Shown here: in pieces, positions 55,147 through 63,900 of the stretch
Layout of the letters: each line of letters opens with the position of its first letter
How positions within the stretch are numbered: the stretch's first letter is position 1
Assembly (NCBI RefSeq): GCF_004363245.1
Contig: NZ_SNYV01000015.1
Coordinates: forward strand, 491,011 to 555,010
Source: Sphingobacterium yanglingense
Lineage (GTDB): Bacteria > Bacteroidota > Bacteroidia > Sphingobacteriales > Sphingobacteriaceae
Length of the DNA stretch: 64,000 nucleotides
Reading direction: 5' to 3'
The notes under the pieces: model-generated
The model's database searches: none
Told to the model about the DNA's origin: nothing
Seen by the model: the letters and a program-made list of their open reading frames with translations, nothing else
Position numbers and translations under genes: made by a program

Positions 55147-55180
55147 CTTCATAACTCGTTAACAGGATCACTCTATAACT
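55124..55180. repeat. second TTAACTT/ATAACTC repeat copy spanning msrC and WD40-gene 3' ends
   Basis: The stretch 55141-55173 matches 54607-54640 with one base deleted (TGTTAACTTC then ATAACTCGTTAACAGGATCAC). Upstream, 55124-55139 matches 54544-54559 at 14 of 16 bases. The repeat covers the last codons and stop of msrC and runs up to the stop of the convergent WD40 gene. Confidence 0.75.
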
Positions 55181-56072
55181 ACTTCACCAACCAAACTTTT
55201 ATCAACTTATCGTCTCCGGCAGTACATAGTAATTTAAGCACTCCATCATAGGCCATGCTATTGATAGAAAGATGATGAGAATCTACACCTTTGTCACGAG
55301 ATATATTCTTGAGCAGTCGAAAGTCCTTGTCCCAGACCTTAATCGTCTTATCCCGACTTACCGTGATCAATCCATTTGATAATCCAGCGATTCCATAAAC
55401 GGTAAAAAAATGGGGTGTCAACTCATTTTCTTTCTTTAAAACTGGAAACTTCAATTTATACATTCGGGCATCCCTTCCTCCCGTATAGAGGTAATCTTTG
55501 TCAAAAAGCATACTTGCAATTGCCATGTCATGGATTCTTTCGGTTGTGATCTGATGAAAATCCTGCGAATCATGAATATACACCCAACCTTGTTTGTCAC
55601 CAAAAGCTATAAATTTTCCTTCTGTAGACACGGCCATAGTACGTACCCTATCTTTGGATACCTGAAAAGTGTAGAGCAACTGAAAAGTATCTAAACTCCA
55701 AACATATGCCTTCCCTTCTTCCCCGATCGCAATAATTTCATTCTTGGGGGCAAGGAACTGCACATCAAAAATAGCTCCTTTTTCAACTTTCAGTTTGGCG
55801 ACCAGTTCTGGCTCTGTGCGTTGAATAATAAAGAGCTCTCCATTACGCATTCCTGCTGCAATCCAATCCGTTCCTGGAATAATTTTAAGACAATATACAG
55901 AAGCAGGAACAGCGCAGAGTATACGCTTAAATTTCATTTCCGTCAAATCCCACTCTACAATTCCCTTATCGTTACCTGCAGAATATAAGATATGGCTATC
56001 CATATCAACCTCTAGTGTATAGATAGGGTTCTGATGCCCCGCCAGTGTTCCGTGTAAACTAATCTCCGTCAT
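55179..56072 (-). CDS. WD40-repeat beta-propeller protein
   Basis: A 297-residue protein without a signal peptide, made of about seven WD40 blades, for example LHGTLAGHQNPIYTLEVD, LYSAGNDKGIVEWDL, LYTGGRDARMYKLKF, LITVSRDKTIKVWDKDF and LCTAGDDKLIKVWLV at the very end. WD40 propellers are protein-interaction platforms; no partner is evident. It converges on msrC, from which it is separated by a repeat that touches its stop codon. TATATTTG and TAACTTTG on the minus strand at 56107-56114 and 56124-56131 are -7-like boxes 35-60 bp upstream. Confidence 0.85.
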   Translation of the reverse strand: MTEISLHGTLAGHQNPIYTLEVDMDSHILYSAGNDKGIVEWDLTEMKFKRILCAVPASVYCLKIIPGTDWIAAGMRNGELFIIQRTEPELVAKLKVEKGAIFDVQFLAPKNEIIAIGEEGKAYVWSLDTFQLLYTFQVSKDRVRTMAVSTEGKFIAFGDKQGWVYIHDSQDFHQITTERIHDMAIASMLFDKDYLYTGGRDARMYKLKFPVLKKENELTPHFFTVYGIAGLSNGLITVSRDKTIKVWDKDFRLLKNISRDKGVDSHHLSINSMAYDGVLKLLCTAGDDKLIKVWLVK

Positions 56073-56106
56073 ATTGAATAAGTAATCATTCCATCACGAA
56101 ATTAGA

Positions 56107-56131
56107 CAAATATAGCGGAGAGACAAAGTTA
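56107..56131 (-). promoter_or_regulatory. candidate -7 boxes for the WD40 gene (TATATTTG, TAACTTTG)
   Basis: Two minus-strand matches to TAnnTTTG lie 9 bp apart upstream of the WD40 gene. A TTG is found 15 bp from the distal box, shorter than usual, so either could be chance. Confidence 0.3.
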
Positions 56132-56135
56132 TTAT

Positions 56136-57782
56136 CTAGTTATAGACAATATGGTCGCTGAGTTTCTTTTTAAGACGTTGTTTAGCCTTTTTAACTCCAT
56201 CCAAGGATACGGAGAGCTTGTCAGCAACTTCTTTATTAGAGAGGTTAAGATTAATCAATGCTAGCAAGCGCAGGTCAGAGTCGGTCAATTCTGGATACCG
56301 CTGTAGCATATCACTAAAGAAGCAAGGAAAGCTGTTTATATAAGCTAGTTTAAATTTTTCCCAATTACGGTTATTCATGAGATTTCCACCTAACAGCTGC
56401 CTCAGTTCTAGGCTGATCTGAACAGGCTTATGCGAGTCTTCAACATGAAATCGCTTATCACTCAATATGACCATCGGACAATATTCCTCTTCTTCTTTTC
56501 CATCGACTAGAACTTCTTCCCTCTTACTTCCCCCCTTAGTCTTGTTATACGTAACAACAAAAAGAACAGACAAAGCACCAATCAATGTTACGATCAGTAA
56601 CAGGTTTAATTTTTTATATTGTCTGGATTCGTAATAGAATTGATCATATTTCGATTTTTCCTCTTCTAATTTTGCCATTTCAATAGACGAGCTACTATGC
56701 AACGTAGCAAGTAAGCGGTTGTATTTAGTCGCTTCTTTCAAAGTCAACAATTGTCCCTCTTCTATAGAAAGCGTATCCAATAATCTTGCCTTTAGGTCGT
56801 AGGCTTCGACCAGACTTTCGTACCGAATAGGCTTTTTCTCCATCTTGCTGAGATAGATATCAATATTCACCAATGCTTTGGCAAACTCGCGTTGTTGAAA
56901 CTGTATTTCAGCGATTTTTTTTAGAGAAATTAAACCCGATATGATATCTCCAGATGCTTGAGAATTGTATTTATAATCAAGTTCAAAATAAGAAAGTGCT
57001 TTATTGATATCGTGTTTTTGAGCATAAACATTCCCCATATTTCCATAGGCTATCCCCATCCATGCAGAATCCAGTACAGCATTAGACTTTTCCAGAACCT
57101 TTTTAAAATAGTCCAACGCTTCATCTGTCTTCCCTCTATTAAGCGCAATAAGTCCTAAGGTATTTATGATATCAAAAAGCTCTCTAGGAGCTAGCTTATT
57201 ATTATACACAACTGCTTTTTCGAGCAACTGCGACGCCATATCATACTCCTTGATATCATAGAAATAACGCGATAAAGTAAGATAATATTGCCATACATGG
57301 GCAATACGGTTTTCATCAAGCTTCTCTAAAAGAGAAAGAGATTGTCTAAAATAACGATAAGCATCAGCGTATTTAAAGTACGTGTAGTAATAATTGCCAA
57401 AGCTAAAATTCTGCCGGAACAGCTGTTCATCTAAGGAGTTATCTTGTGCAAATTGGACGGCTTTTTCATGGTTCATCGTAGCCAAACTATTGACCCGATC
57501 ATAACGAAGGGAAAAATAGTGACCTAGCATTTCGTAATAGACCGAAATAAGATTTTTGTCGTCTTTCTCCTTCGCCAGCTTATGTATAAACTCGATATTC
57601 TTAAGGACTGAATCCGCTTCGTGGAGATCCATATCGAGACGTAAAATAGAAAAAGCTTTGACTGCGACAAACTCACTTTTTAAAGCTCTTAATTCTTCAT
57701 AAGGATTCACCTCTCCTTTTGCTCCATTACAAAAGATGACGAACAACAAAGCATTAATCCAGAGAGAAGATAACAGTTTCAC
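56136..57782 (-). CDS. TPR-containing membrane regulator with C-terminal LuxR-type helix-turn-helix
   Basis: A 548-residue protein with a signal-like N-terminus (ending near AKGEVN), TPR-like helices at about residues 90-340 (HVWQYYLTLSRYFYDIKEYDMASQLLEKA, GNMGNVYAQKHDINKALSYFEL), a long helix, and one membrane segment at about 390-412 (LNLLLIVTLIGALSVLFVV). The C-terminal helix-turn-helix (LTDSDLRLLALINLNLSNKEVADKLSVSLDGVKKAKQRLKKKL) is LuxR-like. This arrangement is common in Bacteroidota, where periplasmic TPRs may sense signals and a cytoplasmic DNA-binding domain responds. It lies immediately downstream of the PorP-OmpA operon in the same direction, separated by a repeat-rich 151-bp gap. 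Targets are unknown. Confidence 0.82.
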   Translation of the reverse strand: MKLLSSLWINALLFVIFCNGAKGEVNPYEELRALKSEFVAVKAFSILRLDMDLHEADSVLKNIEFIHKLAKEKDDKNLISVYYEMLGHYFSLRYDRVNSLATMNHEKAVQFAQDNSLDEQLFRQNFSFGNYYYTYFKYADAYRYFRQSLSLLEKLDENRIAHVWQYYLTLSRYFYDIKEYDMASQLLEKAVVYNNKLAPRELFDIINTLGLIALNRGKTDEALDYFKKVLEKSNAVLDSAWMGIAYGNMGNVYAQKHDINKALSYFELDYKYNSQASGDIISGLISLKKIAEIQFQQREFAKALVNIDIYLSKMEKKPIRYESLVEAYDLKARLLDTLSIEEGQLLTLKEATKYNRLLATLHSSSSIEMAKLEEEKSKYDQFYYESRQYKKLNLLLIVTLIGALSVLFVVTYNKTKGGSKREEVLVDGKEEEEYCPMVILSDKRFHVEDSHKPVQISLELRQLLGGNLMNNRNWEKFKLAYINSFPCFFSDMLQRYPELTDSDLRLLALINLNLSNKEVADKLSVSLDGVKKAKQRLKKKLSDHIVYN

Positions 57783-57836
57783 TTTAGTCCCGTAATTGAT
57801 TTACAAGACAAATAACATAAAGGAAAATGACTTCAG

Positions 57837-57888
57837 CAAAAGTAGCTACTAATTTGTAGTACTATAGCTACAAAAGCAGCTACTTTTG
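57837..57888. repeat. nested inverted repeats rich in GTAGCTAC
   Basis: Outer arms CAAAAGTAGCT / AGCTACTTTTG (57837-57847, 57878-57888) enclose inner arms TTTGTAG / CTACAAA (57853-57859, 57868-57874), and GTAGCTAC itself is a perfect palindrome. The site lies between the OmpA gene stop and the start of the TPR-HTH gene. It can be the operon terminator, the regulator's operator, or both. Confidence 0.6.
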
Positions 57889-57933
57889 TTTAAAATACCC
57901 AAAAATGGGTATATGACAGCTAATTATTAGCGA

Positions 57934-59877
57934 CTAATACGATAGAACCTCAACCTCTGTCCTTCTGTTGGCCTGATGTTCTGCAGCAGAACATTTTACA
58001 CCATCTGCACAGCCATTGACCAGACGACGTTCACCATAGCCTTTAGCTACAAGTCGGTCACGCTCTATCCCTCGAGAGACAATATAATCCACCGCACTCT
58101 CGGCTCTTCGTTGTGATAACACATCATTGTATCGATGAGTACCTCTACTATCTGTATGGCTTGATAATTCGATACGCAACGTAGGATTATCGCGCATCGT
58201 TCTGACCAATTGATCCAATATTACAGCCGCATCTTTCCGAATGTTATATTTGTCAAAATCGTAGTATATATTTTCCAGTACAAACTTATGCCCCACCTCC
58301 ATTATCGGCTCCAAATATAGCGCGACCTGATATACCGTATCTTTTGTCGGTACTGCGGTCGATAGACTCACCGAGTCTGCATGGAATCCGGAGCGCTCTC
58401 CCAAAATCTTATATTCCGAGTTTTTGTCGGCATCGAACGTAAACTCTGCCTTTCCATTACTTAGCGTTTTGGCTAACATTTCTCTTTTATCCCCATACAA
58501 CGTGACATTGGTCTCTGCTAGCAGTTCACGCGATTTCTTATTGAAGGTCTTTCCTTCGATGATAATTTTAAACACCGGCTTTTTATTTGCATAGCGATAG
58601 ATATCGTCTCCTCCTACCGTACCTTTCCTGTTGGATGAAAGAAATCCCTTCTGTGCTATTTCATTATCTTCCTGCACAAAATAGGCGAAGTCATCGGAGG
58701 CACTATTAATAGGGAATCCCATATTTTTGGCTTGTACAATCTTTCCGTTTTTCACACTTGCCTCAAAAATATCCAATCCCCCCATCCCGGGTCTACCATT
58801 ACTTGAAAAATAAAATTTATTGCCGGATACCATCGGAAACATCTCATCATATTTAGTATTCACCTCAGCTCCTGCGTTGACAGGAGAACTCCAAGTGCCA
58901 TCCGACTGCAAGTCAGAATACCAGATATCCACTCCGCCCAGACCTCCCGGCATATCCGAAGCGAAGTAAAGTCTGTTCTCACTATCGCTCCATGCCGCAT
59001 GTCCTAAAGAATATTCTTTTACATTATTAAAAGGGAAGGCTGTCTCTTTCCAGTCGTTTCCTTGCTTCTCATATATCATCAATTCTAATGTCGAGCGCGA
59101 CCACTTTTGTCCCTCCTTACGGTATTTTTGCACTTCTTTCTCTGGATTAGTACGTGTTACATACAATTTGTCTCCTGTACCGTTACTTGCAACCGGGCCA
59201 ACATGATATTTAGCATCGTTCATACTGCCATCTGATACGATGCTACCCTTACCTGATGCATTGATGTCTTTGGAGAAAAGTCGAAGAAACGAATGGCCTG
59301 TCATTCCCGATTTCCCCACTGTAATATCGTTGGTTTCTCCAGCATAGTATAATTTATTAGGCGTAGCAGTCATCCCGAATTCAGAAAGTGGGGTATTAAC
59401 ATCATTAAAGGGCAAGATATCCACTTTTCCTGGATGAGCGATCCAGCGCACAGCTGAATCCGCCCCCTGTAGAGCAACTTTCACGAAATCGTCATCGCCT
59501 TGCTCATCCATATATCGTCCGTACATAGCTTTCGCCTCTGCATACTTTCCGTTCTGCTTGAGTACATTTGCATATTGCAATAGCGATTTCTTGTTGTAAT
59601 CAGCACGTTGCGCAACCCGAGCGTACCAGTTTTCCGCCAGATCATAATTATTGATTTGCGCGTAGCTTTCCGCTAAGCGTTCTAAATTTCTTGTTTTGAC
59701 TTTTTTTGACTCACTCAATTTACCATATAATTGGGCCGCATTATAGTACTCGTATTTTTCAAAAAGTAAATCTGCTTTTGCCTGTAGACTGAGTTGTTCC
59801 TGCGCACAAACCGTAGTCGTAAGGAACATCAGTCCCAAGACGAAATAGTGGTTTAAAAATATACGGTTATATTTCAT
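57934..59877 (-). CDS. OmpA-family protein with TPR and PD40 propeller domains (PorE-like)
   Basis: A 647-residue envelope protein. After a signal peptide (to about residue 25) there are TPR-like repeats (about 30-130), a WD40-like PD40 propeller (about 160-430; LYFASDMPGGLGGVDIWYSDL, FYFSSNGRPGMGGLDIFEA, GFLSSNRKGTVGGDDIYRY), a carboxypeptidase-regulatory-like region (about 445-520) and an OmpA peptidoglycan-binding domain (YYDFDKYNIRKDAAVILDQL, LSSHTDSRGTHRYNDVLSQRRA). This layout matches PorE-type proteins, which link the secretion apparatus to peptidoglycan. It lies 11 bp downstream of the PorP-like gene and is the last gene of the operon. Confidence 0.9.
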   Translation of the reverse strand: MKYNRIFLNHYFVLGLMFLTTTVCAQEQLSLQAKADLLFEKYEYYNAAQLYGKLSESKKVKTRNLERLAESYAQINNYDLAENWYARVAQRADYNKKSLLQYANVLKQNGKYAEAKAMYGRYMDEQGDDDFVKVALQGADSAVRWIAHPGKVDILPFNDVNTPLSEFGMTATPNKLYYAGETNDITVGKSGMTGHSFLRLFSKDINASGKGSIVSDGSMNDAKYHVGPVASNGTGDKLYVTRTNPEKEVQKYRKEGQKWSRSTLELMIYEKQGNDWKETAFPFNNVKEYSLGHAAWSDSENRLYFASDMPGGLGGVDIWYSDLQSDGTWSSPVNAGAEVNTKYDEMFPMVSGNKFYFSSNGRPGMGGLDIFEASVKNGKIVQAKNMGFPINSASDDFAYFVQEDNEIAQKGFLSSNRKGTVGGDDIYRYANKKPVFKIIIEGKTFNKKSRELLAETNVTLYGDKREMLAKTLSNGKAEFTFDADKNSEYKILGERSGFHADSVSLSTAVPTKDTVYQVALYLEPIMEVGHKFVLENIYYDFDKYNIRKDAAVILDQLVRTMRDNPTLRIELSSHTDSRGTHRYNDVLSQRRAESAVDYIVSRGIERDRLVAKGYGERRLVNGCADGVKCSAAEHQANRRTEVEVLSY

Positions 59878-59888
59878 GTTAGTAAGTT

Positions 59889-60908
59889 TTAGAAGAACCT
59901 TGGACTTAATATCTGTTTCAACGGACGATCGAACGTGATTCCCAATGTCACTTCATGGGTACCGCTCTGTAGTCCCTGCATCTTATTCAGCATGATATCG
60001 TAAGAGTAGCCTATTCTGAACTTAGGGGTTACATAAAACTGTGCTATTCCCTGTACAGAATTGAGGGCACTCAGCTTAGCTGGCGAGTTATCGTAATATT
60101 TTCTATCGAAGACTTTAGCCCGTGTCCTATACCCTCCACCTATCCAAAACTTATTATTAAAGATAAACATTGCATTGACATCGAGAGATGTAGGCCCTTT
60201 GAAATCATCCTTCACCAAAAGACTTGGTCTTAAATGTAAACCTTCTTCTAACGAAATCAATCCTCCAGCAATAACGTAAAGGCTCACATTCTTATAAAGG
60301 CTCTCGAGCGAGTTCTGATTAAACACAAATTCATCATTATCTACAGAATTAGAGAACAGATCATGTACTGCTACACCTGCATATATTTTTGGGGTTGTAT
60401 AATAAGCTCCTAACCTTACATCAGGTACCCAGGTTGAAAGTTTTCCATCTGGGAGAACCTGATCTTTTTTGGTTACAGGATCAAGTTTAGCCCCATCCAA
60501 ACCATACTGCGTAACACCTGCAGCAATCCCCAAACTAATTCGCTTGGTATCCTCAGGATCAAGTTGTAATCGTAATGCATAGTTGGCATATATAGAGGTC
60601 GCAGACTGTGCCCCCAATCCGTCGGCCGTAATTTGCAGACCGACACCGTGTCTTCTACTGACAGGGTCTAAGACCCCATCAATAGAAATACTACCGGTTT
60701 TTGGAGCGCCATCCCAGCCCGTCCATTGACTTCTCAATCCGACCTGTGCGAACCATTCTTCTTTATACCCTGCATAGGCCGGATTCACACTCAGCGAGTT
60801 GAATATATACTGCGTAAATTGTATGTTCTGTTGTGCCTGTGATGTTAGAAAACAGGTTACACCCATCAGTAACAGTACAAATCTTTTCTTTATATTATTC
60901 TTGTTCAT
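59889..60908 (-). CDS. PorP/SprF family outer-membrane protein
   Basis: A 339-residue barrel of the PorP/SprF family (about 14 strands predicted). A signal peptide ends near TSQAQ. The family opening is QQNIQFTQYIFNSLSVNPAYAGYKEEWFAQVGLRSQWTGWDGAPKTGSISID, seen here in its usual form, and the end is the ITFDRPLKQILSPRFF segment. SprF-type proteins help secrete or anchor the large substrate encoded next to them, and the adhesin gene is just 11 bp upstream. This three-gene order (adhesin, PorP, OmpA) is frequent in Bacteroidota. Confidence 0.93.
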   Translation of the reverse strand: MNKNNIKKRFVLLLMGVTCFLTSQAQQNIQFTQYIFNSLSVNPAYAGYKEEWFAQVGLRSQWTGWDGAPKTGSISIDGVLDPVSRRHGVGLQITADGLGAQSATSIYANYALRLQLDPEDTKRISLGIAAGVTQYGLDGAKLDPVTKKDQVLPDGKLSTWVPDVRLGAYYTTPKIYAGVAVHDLFSNSVDNDEFVFNQNSLESLYKNVSLYVIAGGLISLEEGLHLRPSLLVKDDFKGPTSLDVNAMFIFNNKFWIGGGYRTRAKVFDRKYYDNSPAKLSALNSVQGIAQFYVTPKFRIGYSYDIMLNKMQGLQSGTHEVTLGITFDRPLKQILSPRFF

Positions 60909-60919
60909 GACCTTAAGCT

Positions 60920-63900
60920 TTAGCGTGTTTTGATTAGTACATGACCTTTATACAGATCCTCTTTCGTTCCTTTTATCGTTTTAACGATATAGAAATACGT
61001 TCCCTCGTTAAGCCCATGTCCTGTCCACTCATTTTTATAATTGCTGTTTCTGTAGACCTCATTACCCCAACGATTCAGGATAGTTACTTCTATACGATCA
61101 AACCCTTCTATTCCTTCAATCTCAAACGTATCATTCGTACCGTCATCATTTGGTGTAAACACATTCGGGATGAAGAAAGGCATTTTCGCAATTCCCACTG
61201 TTCTCTCTGCACGTCCATCTAATTGTCCTCCCGCTAAATCTTTCGCTGTTACAAGCACTTCGTTTACTATGCTGCCTTTGTCGAAATCATCACGTCTCAC
61301 CTTATAAGTCGTTTTGAAGGTCTTCTCTGCTCCTACAGCCATATTGCCTATCGTCTCCATCATACCAGTCAATGGATCTTTAACCACCACATCGGTAAGG
61401 TCATAGTTTCCTTTATTAGCAACCTTAATAGTATATGTAATAAGCTCCCCTTCTTTATTGACCTCAGTCTTATCGGCATCTTTCGTTACTTCAAGGACAT
61501 TATTGAATATCACTTTAACTAAGACTTCATTCGAAAGCTTCTCAATTACTCCAGTAGCTGAATTGAAAGAACGCAATCTGACTGCACCACCTACCATACC
61601 TTGAACGCGTGCTGTATTTCTGATTTCACCTCGGATGATATCAGCCAATACAGACTCATAGGTAAGGTCAAACTTCCGAGTCTCACCCTTTGCAAGATTA
61701 CCTACAGTACCTGTAAAATTAGGGAACATAGGATCCGTCACAACCACACTAACCAGATCGACAGTCCCGGTGTTAGTTACCTCAATGGTGTACTCCACCA
61801 ATTCCCCTAAGAACGTAACCACACTCTTATCTGCGCTCTTCACAATACTTATCTCAGGTTCAAAGCTAACTTTAGTCGATGCCTCATCAGTCACTCTTTC
61901 CTTAGTTTTCAAAGTTGCTGAAGCGATATTGTCTAACGACGCTTTCAATAAGTCATTGTACGTGACTGTATATTTCAATTGGTAGGTCTTCACCTCTCCA
62001 ACAGTCAAGTTAATGACATCATTAAGATTTAACATCGCATCGTCGACGGTCACATCTTCTAAATCAATGTTACCAGTATTCGTTACTGTAATGGTATAAG
62101 TCAGTTCTTCTCCAACTTTAGATACCTCTTGCTTATCTACTGTTTTCTCTATTGCGACCTTGCCTGTTTGACAGATAGTGACCTTCACTTCATTTGAAGG
62201 AACTTCTACTTTTCCGCCTACCGCTCCTGTAATCTGTCCAACTGGAGTATTAGCAATAACTTTTGCTGTACCTGTTACAAAGCCTCTGTTGATATCAGCC
62301 TGATTGATGACATACTCTGCCGTAAACTCGCGTGTAGCTCCTGGCAACAATGCTCCCTGTGCTGTAGAAGTAATATTCCCCAGTCTAGGTGACAATGTGC
62401 TGGTTAAATCTAAATTACTCAACGCCACATTACCAGTATTCTTGACAGTGAAGGTATACCTGATCTTATCATTGACCTTCAAGCCGAAACAGTCATTACT
62501 AGTTCCCAGGTTATGTTTTTGATCTAGGGAGATACGAGCGAATCTATCTGTTTCAATTATCGCTGGAGGTGTATCCTCATCACCTACAGTGGCAATATTG
62601 CGTATCTCTGCTGCCTCCGTCAAATCACTATTGACTTTTACTTTGAAGCTCAACGAAAGTGCCTGTCCAAATGGTACGTCTACTGTCCAAGTCAGCTTAC
62701 CACTGTTAAAGACAGCACCATTACTAGCTGTACCTTCTTCGTAAGTTGTATAAGCCGGAATCATATCTGTGACAAGTAGATTCTTCAGATCGACATCTCC
62801 GTCATTTTCTATTTTAATCGTGTATGTCAATAATTCTCCCGACTGGGCCTTGTTATCGCCATTCGCATCTGCAACAGTTTTTACCGAGCTGTGCGATGGT
62901 TTGCTCTCTGTAGGGATCTCAACCTCTGGGGTATCACCGCCAACAGTAGCGATATTCTTGATCGACGTTACGCCGGTAAGGTCTGCGTCAACTTTTACTT
63001 TGAAGCTAACGGAAACCTCGCCACCGAATGGCACATCCACAGACCAGTTCAATGTGCTGCCGGTTAAGCTGCCACCACCTGTTGCACTATTAGCCACATA
63101 GCTGGTGTTCGCTGGGATAGCATCGCTGATAGCAACACCTGTCAACGCCACATCACCTGTGTTCTTGACTGTGATCGTATAGGTCAGTTCCTCTCCCGAC
63201 TGAGCTTTGTTATCACCGTTCGCATCCACAACAGTTTTTACTGAACTGTGCGATGGTTTGCTCTCTGTAGGGATCTCAACCTCTGGGGTATCACCATCTA
63301 CCGTAGCGATATTCTTGATCGACGTTACGCCGGTAAGGTCTGCGTCAACTTTTACTTTGAAGCTAACGGAAACCTCGCCACCGAACGGTACATCCACAGA
63401 CCAGTTCAATGTACTGCCGGTTAAGCTGCCACCACCTGTTGCACTATTAGCCACATAGCTGGTGTTCGCTGGGATAGCATCGCTGATAGCAACACCTGTC
63501 AACGCCACATCACCTGTGTTCTTAACAGTGATCGTATAGGTCAGTTCCTCACCGGACTGCGCCTTGTTATCACCGTTCGCATCCACAACAGTTTTAACTG
63601 AGCTGTGCGATGGTTTGCTCTCTGTAGGAATCTCAACCTCTGGGGTATCACCGCCAACAGTAGCGATATTCTTGATCGACGTTACGCCGGTAAGGTCTGC
63701 GTCAACTTTTACTTTGAAGCTAACGGAAACCTCGCCACCGAATGGCACATTAACAGACCAGTTCAGTGTACTGCCGGTTAAGCTGCCACCACCTGTTGCA
63801 CTATTAGCCACATAGCTGGTGTTCGCTGGGATAGCATCGCTGATAGCAACACCTGTCAACGCCACATCACCTGTGTTCTTAACAGTGATCGTATAGGTCA

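Noticed and set aside
62769..63815. Plus-strand frames of 83-110 codons repeated three times
   Set aside because: They are antisense shadows of the 357-bp adhesin repeats.
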